Shown one piece after another: positions 54,227-62,391 of a stretch of 64,000 nucleotides of DNA; the stretch's first letter is position 1; each line of letters opens with the position of its first letter. The stretch is from contig NZ_CP071793.1 of assembly GCF_017498545.1 (NCBI RefSeq), forward strand, positions 6,461,001 to 6,525,000. The letters are read 5' to 3'. The position numbers were made by a program, and so were the translations under genes. The DNA comes from Sulfidibacter corallicola (GTDB lineage Bacteria; Acidobacteriota; Holophagae; Acanthopleuribacterales; Acanthopleuribacteraceae). Under the pieces are notes generated by a model. It had not been told where the DNA came from, did not search any database, and was given only the letters and a program-made list of their open reading frames with translations.

Positions 54227-55837
54227 ATGTCCCACGAGAATACTGAATATCGCCCCTACCTGGAACCAAAGGGGTTTTACGCCTGGTTCTGGACCGTTGA
54301 CCACAAGCGCATCGGTCTCATGTACCTGTATGCCATCCTGTTTTTCTTCTTGCTTGCGGGTTTGTGCGCCCTCGGCGTTCGGGCGGAGCTGTTCTACCCC
54401 AAGACCCAGTTCGTAGACCACCACGGCTACAACGTGCTGTTCACCCTTCACGGCACCATGATGGTGTTTCTCTTCATCGTGCCCGGGATCCCCGCGACGC
54501 TCGGTAACTTCCTGCTGCCCCTGATGATCGGCGCCAAGGACGTTGCCTTTCCACGACTCAACATACTCAGTTTCTGGGTGTACCTGCTCGGCGCCGCGGT
54601 CGTCGTGTTCTCCCTGATCGGACCTCCGGGATCCGCTTGGCTGGACACGGGTTGGACCTTCTACACGCCCTATTCGATCGATTCGTCCACGGGCGTGATC
54701 CCGGTGACCCTGGGTGCCTTCATCCTCGGTTTCGCCTCGATCCTGACCGGCATGAACTTCATCGTCACGATTCACAAGATGCGCGCGCCCGGCATGACCT
54801 GGCACCGCATGCCGCTGTTCGTGTGGTCGCTCTACTCGTCTTCGCTGATCCAGGTCCTGGCCACGCCGGTCGTCGCCATCACCCTGGGTCTGCTCATCAT
54901 GGAGCGTATGCTGGGCATCGGCTTCTTCGACGCCGGCCTGGGCGGTGACCCGATCCTCTTCGAAAACATGTTCTGGTTCTACTCCCACCCGGTCGTGTAC
55001 ATCATGATCCTGCCGGCCATGGGTGTCGTGGCCGAGATCCTGCCCGTCTTCGCCAAGAAGCCGATCTTCGGTTATCGCGCCATCGCCTATTCTTCGCTGG
55101 CCATCGCCCTGGTGAGTTTCTTCGTCTGGGGTCACCACCTGTTCGTATCCGGCATGTCCGAGTGGTCCCGCTGGATCTTCTCGCTGCTGACCTTCGCGGT
55201 CGCGATCCCCACGGCGATCAAGGTGTTCAACTGGATCGGCACGCTGTACAAGGGTTCGGTGCTGCTCGACTCGCCGATGCTGTACGCCTGCGGCTTCATC
55301 TTCCTGTTCACCATCGCCGGCCTGACCGGCCTGCCCCTGGCCACCCTGGCCACCGACGTCCACCTGCACGACACCTACTTCGTCGTCGCCCACTTCCACT
55401 ACACCATGCAGGGCGGTACCGTGGTCGCGCTGGTCGGCGGTCTCCACTTCTGGTGGCCCAAGATGTACGGCCGCATGTACAACGAAACCATCGCCAAGGT
55501 CGGTTTCTGGACTCTGTTCGTCGGCTTCAACGCCACCTTCATCCCCCAGTTCGTGATGGGTTATCAGGGCATGCCCCGCCGTTACGCCGACTACCTGGGC
55601 GAGTTCCACGACATGCACTTCCTGTCTTCCGTGGGCTCGATGGTCAACGGTTTGGCCTACTTCCTGATCTTCGGCAACCTGATCTGGGCGGTCTACAAGG
55701 GCAAGCGCGCCGCCGCGAACCCCTACAACTCGCTGTCGCTCGAGTGGCAGACGCCGTCACCACCGCCGTTGACCAACTTCGACGAAGTGCCGACCGTAAC
55801 CGACTGGACCTACGGCTACGGCAGCAAACAGGCATAA
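54227..55837 (+). CDS. coxA: Cytochrome c oxidase subunit I
   Basis: 536 residues. It has the twelve-helix haem-copper oxidase fold with HGTMMVFLFIVPG (haem a ligand), WFYSHPVVYIMILPAMG (His-Tyr CuB ligand and crosslink motif; E in the proton pathway replaced by YSHP), WGHHLFVSGM (CuB His pair) and VHLHDTYFVVAHFHYTMQGG (haem a3 and a ligands). The YSHP form is found in type A2 oxidases, where Tyr-Ser replaces the usual Glu. It reduces O2 to water and pumps protons. Central gene of the cox operon. Confidence 0.96.
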   Translation: MSHENTEYRPYLEPKGFYAWFWTVDHKRIGLMYLYAILFFFLLAGLCALGVRAELFYPKTQFVDHHGYNVLFTLHGTMMVFLFIVPGIPATLGNFLLPLMIGAKDVAFPRLNILSFWVYLLGAAVVVFSLIGPPGSAWLDTGWTFYTPYSIDSSTGVIPVTLGAFILGFASILTGMNFIVTIHKMRAPGMTWHRMPLFVWSLYSSSLIQVLATPVVAITLGLLIMERMLGIGFFDAGLGGDPILFENMFWFYSHPVVYIMILPAMGVVAEILPVFAKKPIFGYRAIAYSSLAIALVSFFVWGHHLFVSGMSEWSRWIFSLLTFAVAIPTAIKVFNWIGTLYKGSVLLDSPMLYACGFIFLFTIAGLTGLPLATLATDVHLHDTYFVVAHFHYTMQGGTVVALVGGLHFWWPKMYGRMYNETIAKVGFWTLFVGFNATFIPQFVMGYQGMPRRYADYLGEFHDMHFLSSVGSMVNGLAYFLIFGNLIWAVYKGKRAAANPYNSLSLEWQTPSPPPLTNFDEVPTVTDWTYGYGSKQA

Positions 55838-55855
55838 GGACGGGGGATTAATTAC

Positions 55856-56488
55856 ATGTTTGATCACAGTAAAGCGCCCGATGGGACTTTTTTCAACTTC
55901 CACAAAGAGCCGCCGGTCCGCGCCTACGAGTTCTTCAAGCTGGGCATGTGGATCTTCCTCGCTACCGAAGTTCTGTTCTTCGGCGGCCTGTTCGCGGCTT
56001 ATTTCATCTTCAAATACACCTGGCCCGAGGTCTTCGCCAAGGGTTCTGCCGAATTGGACGTTGTCTACGGTGGAATCAACACCATTGTTCTGCTGGGGAG
56101 CTCCTACACGATGGCTTTGGCGGTGGATGCCGCCCAGCGCAAGCAAAAGAAACCGCTTTTCTGGTTTTTAGTTGCTACTTTCGGTGGAGCCTGCCTGTTT
56201 CTCGTCATCAAATATATCGAGTGGAAAGGCAAGATCGAGCACGGGTTCCTGCCCGGCACCGATCTGTTCTTCGGGGTCTACTTCATGACCACCGGGCTTC
56301 ACCTGATTCACGTACTGATCGGGATGTATTTCATCGGCCTGTTGATCGTGCGCGCGAAAAAGGGACGCTACACCGACGAGGGCAGCAGCCACGCCGGCGT
56401 CGAAGTGGGTGGTCTGTACTGGCACTTGGTCGACATCATCTGGATCTTCCTGTTCCCGTTACTCTACTTGCTGGGAGGTAACCACTGA
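55856..56488 (+). CDS. coxC: Cytochrome c oxidase subunit III
   Basis: 210 residues, a five-helix short form. Motifs are KLGMWIFLATEVLFFGGLFAAYFIF, YTMALAVDAAQRKQ, TGLHLIHVLIGMYFIGLL and VGGLYWHLVDIIWIFLFPLLYL. The TGLH...H and YWH.VD stretches are family markers. It stabilises subunit I during turnover. The stop codon overlaps the coxD start by one base (TGATG). Confidence 0.94.
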   Translation: MFDHSKAPDGTFFNFHKEPPVRAYEFFKLGMWIFLATEVLFFGGLFAAYFIFKYTWPEVFAKGSAELDVVYGGINTIVLLGSSYTMALAVDAAQRKQKKPLFWFLVATFGGACLFLVIKYIEWKGKIEHGFLPGTDLFFGVYFMTTGLHLIHVLIGMYFIGLLIVRAKKGRYTDEGSSHAGVEVGGLYWHLVDIIWIFLFPLLYLLGGNH

Positions 56489-57054
56489 TGGCACATCACG
56501 ATCACCACGAAGAAGGCCACATGGGCCACATCCAGAGCAAGAAGGTATACCACGGCGTGATCTTGGCGTTGGTCGTTCTCACTGCGGTGACGGTCGCCGC
56601 GGCCCAGCTCGATCTGGGCGCCTTGGGTAACGACCTCCTGGCGGTCGCTATCGCTACCGTCAAAGCTTCTCTGGTCATCACCTTCTTCATGCACGGCAAG
56701 TACGAAGACAAGGTCACCTGGGCCTTCATCTGGTACCCCATCATCCTGTTGGCGACCCTGCTCGCGGCCCTGTTCATCGACTACGGCAACCGCGATTGGG
56801 ACCTGTTCAAATACCGGGCGGCCAGTGTCACGGAGCAACACCATGGCGATGGACACGGAACGACGCCGGGTCAGGTGGAGCCCACAGCGCAGGGTACCGA
56901 AACCCATGGTGAGGAAGCCGATCACGGTGCGCCGGCCCACAAGGGTGACGGCGCCCATGGTGAGGAAGCCGGCCAGGGCGACGAAACCAAGCAAGATGAC
57001 GGGCAACCGGCCGACGGCGACGACCACGGCCAGAACGACGGTGGCCACGAGTAG
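56488..57054 (+). CDS. coxD: Cytochrome c oxidase subunit IV with long His/Asp/Gly-rich tail
   Basis: 188 residues. Three helices (VILALVVLTAVTVAAAQL, VAIATVKASLVITFFMHGKYE, WYPIILLATLLAALFIDYG) match prokaryotic subunit IV (CtaF-type). The N-terminus is His-rich (MAHHDHHEEGHMGH). Residues about 108-188 form a hydrophilic extension with repeated HGEEA.HG and GDG-type units, absent from the usual 95-110-residue subunits. The tail may bind metal or be a disordered linker; this is inferred. Confidence 0.85.
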   Translation: MAHHDHHEEGHMGHIQSKKVYHGVILALVVLTAVTVAAAQLDLGALGNDLLAVAIATVKASLVITFFMHGKYEDKVTWAFIWYPIILLATLLAALFIDYGNRDWDLFKYRAASVTEQHHGDGHGTTPGQVEPTAQGTETHGEEADHGAPAHKGDGAHGEEAGQGDETKQDDGQPADGDDHGQNDGGHE

Positions 57055-57067
57055 CGTGGCGGCCGCG

Positions 57068-57571
57068 ATGTTCGCGCATTTGTCGAACCGAAAAGGGGAG
57101 GGCACCCGATTGCCTTCCCCGTTCACCGGAGGACTGCTGTTGTTGACGGCGGTCCTTTTTTCGTGCGGCCAGGCCAATCCGGCCCACCATCCCGCGCCCG
57201 AATCCTTCGCACGGATGACCAACGATTGGGACCAGCTCACCGGTGACGCCGAGTTGGGCCGCGTGCGGGCGCGCCAACTCTGCCTCGGTTGCCACGTGAT
57301 CGAAGATGTGGGTAACCAGCTCTCCGATGCACCCACGTTCGAACAGGCCATGGCCGAAGCCTACATGGATCCCGCCTATCTGCGCATGTGGCTGTGGAAT
57401 CCGCCGGCGGTCAAGGTGGGTACCCTGATGCCCGATTTGAGCCTGAAACCGGACGAGATCGAAAATATGGTCGCCTTTTTGGCGCGCTACCGGCCCCAAC
57501 CCGCGTCGAACGACGTGCCGGTCGATCCCGAGACCCATGAGACCGGTTCGGAAACGCCCGCAAGGCAATAG
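57068..57571 (+). CDS. Mono-haem cytochrome c lipoprotein
   Basis: ATG 57068 gives 167 residues starting MFAHLSNRKGEG; the frame extends upstream without a ribosome site. A signal segment with lipobox LFSC (LLLLTAVLFSCGQANP) predicts an acylated periplasmic protein. The haem site is CLGCH, and Met in VGTLMPDLSL is the probable sixth ligand. The helix LKPDEIENMVAFLARYR is typical of small c-type domains. It directly follows coxD, so it may deliver electrons to the oxidase. A weak terminator follows. Confidence 0.82.
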   Translation: MFAHLSNRKGEGTRLPSPFTGGLLLLTAVLFSCGQANPAHHPAPESFARMTNDWDQLTGDAELGRVRARQLCLGCHVIEDVGNQLSDAPTFEQAMAEAYMDPAYLRMWLWNPPAVKVGTLMPDLSLKPDEIENMVAFLARYRPQPASNDVPVDPETHETGSETPARQ

Positions 57572-57585
57572 CCTGCAGCCTGTGC

Positions 57586-57605
57586 GACGGTTCTCCGTCC
57601 TTTTT
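57586..57605 (+). terminator. Weak hairpin terminator at the end of the oxidase operon
   Basis: GACGG/CCGTC (5 bp) with a TTCT loop and five Ts lies 15 bases after the cytochrome c stop. Confidence 0.5.
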
Positions 57606-57740
57606 CGCGGTTTGCGCACATGTGGGTCTCGAAAAAAGTGAATGTCCCTCGGGGTGTGGGATTTGCGCCGAGCAGAGGTAAGCCCGTTTCGGGTATACTG
57701 TGTTCAGTTTTTCCCTGCATTCAAAACCGAGGTTCATGTC

Positions 57741-58871
57741 ATGCCGTTGTTCAATGACAAGCCGTATACCTTCGATCGCGTGGTGCGCATCACCCTGACC
57801 CTGGCGGCCGGATACGGGATCTTCCTCCTGGTCAGCGCCGTTCAGGAAGTCTTGATACCCTTTGCGGTCGCGGCCCTTTTGGCCTATTTGATTCAACCGC
57901 TGGTGAACTTTCTGCAGAAAAAGGCGCGCATCCGAAATCGGCTCGCGGCGATCATCGCCAGCTTGGTCACCGTCGCCATCGCCCTGGCCATGCTCAGCAT
58001 CACCATGATTCCCATGCTCGTCAAAGAGATTCGGCACGTGGGTCAGGTGGTGTCGAAAATGGCCAGCGACCACAAGGTCAAGGAAAAGGTCGAGCAATAC
58101 CTGCCGGAGGATATCTCCGAGTACGTGGTCGAGTTGACCCAACGGGAAGAGGTTCAGGCCTTTTTCAATACCGATAAATTCGGTGAATTGGTGATCAACA
58201 CGTTGCGCACCGTGATACCTGGCGTCTGGGGTTTGTTTTCCGGTGCCTTGGATGTGGTGATCGGCGTGGTCGGCCTGTTCATCGTGCTGCTATACCTGAT
58301 ATTCATCCTGCTCGATTACGAAACCATCATGGATGGCTGGAAGGACCTGTTGCCGCCGGCCTACAAGGACCTGGCGATCGAGGTCATCGAGGATTTCGCT
58401 TCGGCCATGCGCAAGTACTTTCGCGCCCAAGCCTCGATCGCCGGAATATGCGGGATCTTGTTCGCCATCGGATTTCAGATCATCGATCTTCCCCTGGGCA
58501 TCCTGTTGGGGTTGTTCATCGGCGCCCTGAACATGGTGCCCTACCTGCAGGCGCTGGGACTGATACCCTGTGCCTTCTTCGCCCTGGTGCATTCGCTCGA
58601 GACGGGACGAAGTTTTTGGGTCATGATGGGGCTGGTGCTGATCGTGTTCGCCGTGGTGCAGTTGATTCAGGATGGGGTGCTGGTGCCCAAGATCATGGGC
58701 GACGTAACCGGCTTGAATCCCGCGATCATGCTGCTCAGCCTTTCGATTTGGGGCAAGCTACTGGGCTTTTTGGGCCTGATCATCGCCTTGCCGCTGACTT
58801 TCCTGGTGAGTTCCTATTACAAACGGTTCCTGGCCCACGCCAGCTCCCCCGACGACCCGAGCCCTGCCTGA
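57741..58871 (+). CDS. AI-2E (TqsA/YdiK) family membrane protein
   Basis: ATG 57741 after GAGGTT gives 376 residues. Helices are arranged as in the family: paired N-terminal segments (VVRITLTLAAGYGIFLLVSA, VLIPFAVAALLAYLIQPLVNFL), a soluble middle region, then four to five C-terminal helices with ILLGLFIGALNMVPYL, QLIQDGVLVPKIMGDVTGLNPAIMLLSL and GFLGLIIALPLTFLV. Members export or take up small signals or ions; AI-2 is only one documented substrate. No luxS is in the window. Confidence 0.88.
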   Translation: MPLFNDKPYTFDRVVRITLTLAAGYGIFLLVSAVQEVLIPFAVAALLAYLIQPLVNFLQKKARIRNRLAAIIASLVTVAIALAMLSITMIPMLVKEIRHVGQVVSKMASDHKVKEKVEQYLPEDISEYVVELTQREEVQAFFNTDKFGELVINTLRTVIPGVWGLFSGALDVVIGVVGLFIVLLYLIFILLDYETIMDGWKDLLPPAYKDLAIEVIEDFASAMRKYFRAQASIAGICGILFAIGFQIIDLPLGILLGLFIGALNMVPYLQALGLIPCAFFALVHSLETGRSFWVMMGLVLIVFAVVQLIQDGVLVPKIMGDVTGLNPAIMLLSLSIWGKLLGFLGLIIALPLTFLVSSYYKRFLAHASSPDDPSPA

Positions 58872-59065
58872 GGGTTTTTCGCGTTCGCTTGGAGGGGGCT
58901 CTTTTCTTTCGTCTCCTCCGGTTTCCCGAGCGTCCAATCGACGACTCCACCCTCCCGGGCTCCGCTTGACACCGTCTGGTGCCGGCACTGGGTGATGGTA
59001 GGAGTCGATCAATACGGAACTCGATGTCCTTGCTTGGCATCGAGTGGCCACCGGGAATCTCCACC

Positions 59066-59776
59066 ATGTCCAATGCTCGTTTTCTTTCGCGAAGGCACTG
59101 CCTGCTCTTCTGCCTGTTTTCGGTATCGGCGTTTCCGCTTTGGGCCCAGGATCGTATCGAAGTAATCGTGGAACGAAATCTATTCGATCCATTTCCTTTC
59201 GAGGAGGTCGAGGAGGAAGCCCCGCCGGAGGAAGTGATCCCCGTCGAAACGGCGCCCGTCGAGCTTTTCCTGGACGGGACCATGATCTTCAAGGACAAGC
59301 GCTACGCCATCATTCGCTATATGGCCGATCCCGAGCCTGCCGCCACGCCCGAGAAAACGCGGCTCGCCGATCCCAGAAGCAAGCGCAAGCCGGCTCGTCG
59401 CGGTCCCCAAATGAAAACGAAGATGATGAGCCTCAACGGCGAGTTGAAGGGCTATACCCTGACCAAGGTCGACATCAACAGTGCGACGCTGATGCGCGGC
59501 CCCGAACAGGTCAGGCTCGAGATGTTCAACGGCACCAAGCAGAATCGCGGCGGCAGCAAGAAGCTGTCGGCGAAGCCCGCGCCCAAAAAGGCCGGTAAGA
59601 AGGTCGCGAAGACGCCGAACGTCCGCGACAAGAATAGAAATGACAAAAGCAACCGGAGCGAAAGGGCCAAGAACCGAAAGGATCCGAAGAAGAGTCAGGG
59701 TCTGAAGCGCGGCAATGTCGACGTCAAGAACAGGAGCAACAAACCCACCCGTCGCAAGCCACCCATAGAGTTTTGA
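59066..59776 (+). CDS. Secreted GspC/PilP-like protein with Lys/Arg-rich tail
   Basis: ATG 59066 gives 236 residues; ATG 59024 would add 14. A signal peptide (CLLFCLFSVSAFPLWAQ) precedes VIVERNLFDPFPFEE, the N-terminal motif of GspC HR and PilP domains. A small beta fold follows (VELFLDGTMIFKDKRYAIIRY, SLNGELKGYTLTKVDINSATL). From about residue 150 the protein is extremely basic (for example KKLSAKPAPKKAGKKVAK, then NRKDPKKSQGLKRG). No type II secretion or pilus genes are adjacent. It may link a machine to the outer membrane or bind an anionic polymer; uncertain. Confidence 0.6.
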   Translation: MSNARFLSRRHCLLFCLFSVSAFPLWAQDRIEVIVERNLFDPFPFEEVEEEAPPEEVIPVETAPVELFLDGTMIFKDKRYAIIRYMADPEPAATPEKTRLADPRSKRKPARRGPQMKTKMMSLNGELKGYTLTKVDINSATLMRGPEQVRLEMFNGTKQNRGGSKKLSAKPAPKKAGKKVAKTPNVRDKNRNDKSNRSERAKNRKDPKKSQGLKRGNVDVKNRSNKPTRRKPPIEF

Positions 59777-59919
59777 TCGGTAGAGAGTCGAAATTCAGGT
59801 CATCCAGACTAAAAATTTGCCCTGGTTCAGGTCCGCCAGAAGCTGTGTTCGGATTTGGGGCTTGTTTCTTCGAGTGAGAGGATTACAATGTGTCCTCACG
59901 CGAGGAGGCAGGTTCTCTT

Positions 59920-61197
59920 ATGGTCAGACGCTTTACGAAATTGGAAAACGGGATGTCGGTGGTCACCCAGGCCGTCGATCACGTGCAAACCGTTTCACTG
60001 GGAATCTGGTTGGCGAGAGGTTCCCGACACGAGACGCCTGCCGAAAACGGTCTCTGTCATTTTATCGAACACACGCTGTTCAAAGGCACACCCACGCGCA
60101 GTGCACGGGGCATCGCCGAGGCCATGGACGGTATCGGCGGCATCTTGGATGCCTACACGGCCAAGGAAGAGACCTGTTACTCCGTCAAGGTACGGGGTAT
60201 CCATTTGAACGCGACGCTCGAGTTGCTGGCCGACATGCTGCAAAACCCGCTGTTCGAGCCGGACGAGCTGGATTTGGAACGGCGCGTCATTCTCGAGGAA
60301 ATCAAGATGGGCGAGGACGATCCCGAGGATCGGGTGTTCGAGCGCTCGTTACGCCATTTTTGGGAGGGCCACCCCCTCGGCCAGCCGATCCTGGGTTCCC
60401 CGGAAACGGTTTGCGGCTTTTCGCGAGAGGACGTAGCCGATTTTCACCGAAACCATTATCTGCCTGAAAACATGATTGTTGCGGCAGCCGGGCTACTGGA
60501 TCACGATCGCCTTTGTGATCAGTTGCAGCGCCTTTTTCCCGGCGGGGAGCCTTCGTCTCGGACGATGCGCCAGGACGTTCCGGTCCCCAAGCCGTTCCAG
60601 ATGTTCCTGCCGGACAACAGCCTGGAGCAGGTCACCTTTTGCATCAATTTCGCGGGCCTTTCGCAAACCGATTCGCGCCGTCACGCACTGGGTGTGCTCA
60701 GTACCTTGTTGGGCGGCGGCATGAGTTCGCGCCTGTTTCAGAAGATTCGGGAAGAGCGTGGTCTGGCCTACTCGATCGGGGCGTTCACCAGCAATTACTC
60801 GGATTGCGGTTACTTTTCGATGTGCGGCGGCTGCAGCCCCCGAAATTTTGCCGAAGTGGTGGACCTGTGCCTGGCGGAGATCTTGGCGTTGAAGCGGTTC
60901 GGTATCGGGGTCGAAGAGTTGAATCGCGCCAAGGAACAGATGATCGGATCGCTCCTGATGAGCCTGGAGAGCACCTACAACCGTGCTTCGGCCCTGGCCC
61001 GGCACATGCTCCACGTCGGGCATGTCTATGACGAGTCGCGCTCGGTCGCCGCGATCGAAGCGGTGACTCGGGAAGACGTCGACGCACTCGTCGGGGAATT
61101 CCTGACCGATGCCAGCCTGGGTCTCGGCGCCACGGGTCAATTCGAGGCATTGGGCCGCGAGTGGTCCCTGGAACGGGCCGCCGCCATTTCGTCCTGA
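59920..61197 (+). CDS. M16-family zinc metallopeptidase (processing-peptidase-like)
   Basis: ATG 59920 gives 425 residues; GTG 59890 is possible but lacks the ribosome site (GAGGAGGCAGG) that precedes the ATG. The inverted zinc motif is H47-x-x-E50-H51 (HFIEHTLFKGT), with the distal Glu in ILEEIKMGEDDPEDR. The second half has the M16 non-catalytic subdomain with GGGMSSRLFQKIREERGLAYSIG, the Arg/Tyr substrate motif. No signal peptide. Such single-chain YmxG/PqqL-type peptidases often precede dut, as here (dut starts 56 bases later). Confidence 0.93.
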   Translation: MVRRFTKLENGMSVVTQAVDHVQTVSLGIWLARGSRHETPAENGLCHFIEHTLFKGTPTRSARGIAEAMDGIGGILDAYTAKEETCYSVKVRGIHLNATLELLADMLQNPLFEPDELDLERRVILEEIKMGEDDPEDRVFERSLRHFWEGHPLGQPILGSPETVCGFSREDVADFHRNHYLPENMIVAAAGLLDHDRLCDQLQRLFPGGEPSSRTMRQDVPVPKPFQMFLPDNSLEQVTFCINFAGLSQTDSRRHALGVLSTLLGGGMSSRLFQKIREERGLAYSIGAFTSNYSDCGYFSMCGGCSPRNFAEVVDLCLAEILALKRFGIGVEELNRAKEQMIGSLLMSLESTYNRASALARHMLHVGHVYDESRSVAAIEAVTREDVDALVGEFLTDASLGLGATGQFEALGREWSLERAAAISS

Positions 61198-61253
61198 GTG
61201 ACCCGGCCAACATCGGTTCCACCAATCATAGATTCCCATTCGGGAGGTATCGA

Positions 61254-61703
61254 ATGACCCTGACGTTGCCCATCGTCGCCCTGCCCCACCACGAGGGCCT
61301 GCCCTTGCCGAGTTACGAAACCGAAGGGGCTGCCGGCATGGACCTGCGCTGTGCCGCCGAGGAACCCATCCTGTTGGCACCGATGGCGCGCATGGCCGTG
61401 CCCACCGGTATTTGCGTCGCCATTCCCGTCGGCTACGAAGGTCAGGTGCGTCCGCGTTCCGGCCTCGCCGTTCGCCTGGGTTTGGGTATCATCAACAGTC
61501 CCGGCACCATCGATGCCGATTATCGCGGGGAGATCAAGGTGCCCTTGATCAATCTGGGGCAGGAAACGCTGGAGCTCACGCGCGGGATGCGGATCGCTCA
61601 GTTGGTGATCGCCCCGGTCGCACGCATCGCCTGGCAGCCCGTACCGACCTTGGACGGGTCGGCTCGAGGAGCGGGGGGATTCGGTCATACCGGTACCCAC
61701 TGA
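61254..61703 (+). CDS. dut: dUTP diphosphatase
   Basis: ATG 61254 is five bases after GGGAGGT; 149 residues. The trimeric dUTPase motifs are all present: AAGMDLR (1), RPRSGLAVRLGL (2), INSPGTIDADYRGEIKV (3), RGMRIAQLVIAPV (4) and the C-terminal arm GSARGAGGFGHTG (5). It hydrolyses dUTP to dUMP, keeping uracil out of DNA and feeding thymidylate synthesis. Confidence 0.96.
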   Translation: MTLTLPIVALPHHEGLPLPSYETEGAAGMDLRCAAEEPILLAPMARMAVPTGICVAIPVGYEGQVRPRSGLAVRLGLGIINSPGTIDADYRGEIKVPLINLGQETLELTRGMRIAQLVIAPVARIAWQPVPTLDGSARGAGGFGHTGTH

Positions 61704-62028
61704 CCGTTACCGGATGAGTGGATTAGGGGTCTCGTTGACCCGAAAAAGACCATTTTTTAGGGTGTTGTGCGGATTGGGCTTGGCGTGATTAAGTTGTATG
61801 AAATGAGATGTTTGCGTGTTTCATATGAGACGAATGTGAGCCCTGTGTGAGGCTTTATCGGGCCCTTCACCTCCCGGATTAATCATGGACGCGAGCCCGC
61901 AAATAGTTTACCCTTGTCTCGTGTCGACGGCCGGAATCTCTGGAGGCATCCCGGCTGTTCAAAACCATGGTCGCGTGAGAGCCCCCGCAGAAACCTCCTT
62001 TTTAGGAACGATTTTCAAGGAGTTGCGC
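61704..62028. other. Intergenic region upstream of the acidic protein gene
   Basis: 325 bases with an AT-rich centre (61760-61850), probably promoter-bearing. No clear boxes, gene or terminator can be supported. AAGGAG (62017-62022) at the end is the ribosome site of the next gene. Confidence 0.4.
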
Positions 62029-62391
62029 ATGGAACTGAACGATCAAATGAAAACACTACTCAAAGACTTGAGCGTTGCCCTCCACCATGCGTTAACCAAA
62101 GATCAGAACATCAAGCAGGTCACCGACAAAATCAAGGGGAACGGGTACGACATCTACCTGATCATGGAAGCCAACATCGCCCTGGACAAGAGGGAAGAAG
62201 AGGGCGAGGGCACGCTTTTCCTGGGAACACCGGAAGAGCGATACGAGATGGAAGACCATCAATTCAACAAATACGATCGCGACTTTTTGGCGAGTATGAA
62301 AATCAGAGTCGATGAGTTCGAGGCCATCGACGAAGTAGAAGATGATTGTGACGGCGACGAAAGTGACACCGGCGAAGACGACGTCGAATAA
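62029..62391 (+). CDS. Small acidic protein of unknown function overlapping rlmN
   Basis: ATG 62029 follows AAGGAG with a 6-nt spacer; 120 residues. The N-terminal 55 residues look helical and mixed-charge (MELNDQMKTLLKDLSVALHH, IKQVTDKIKGNGYDIYLIME). The C-terminus is very acidic (DEVEDDCDGDESDTGEDDVE). It lacks a signal peptide. The last 50 bases overlap rlmN in another frame, so the two are probably translationally coupled. I do not recognise a family; the good start and protein-like N-terminus make it a real gene. Confidence 0.75.
   Translation: MELNDQMKTLLKDLSVALHHALTKDQNIKQVTDKIKGNGYDIYLIMEANIALDKREEEGEGTLFLGTPEERYEMEDHQFNKYDRDFLASMKIRVDEFEAIDEVEDDCDGDESDTGEDDVE

Noticed and set aside
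54080..55618. 512-codon open frame on the minus strand
   Set aside because: Antisense to coxA and rich in His/Gly/Glu; coxA motifs on the plus strand are unambiguous.
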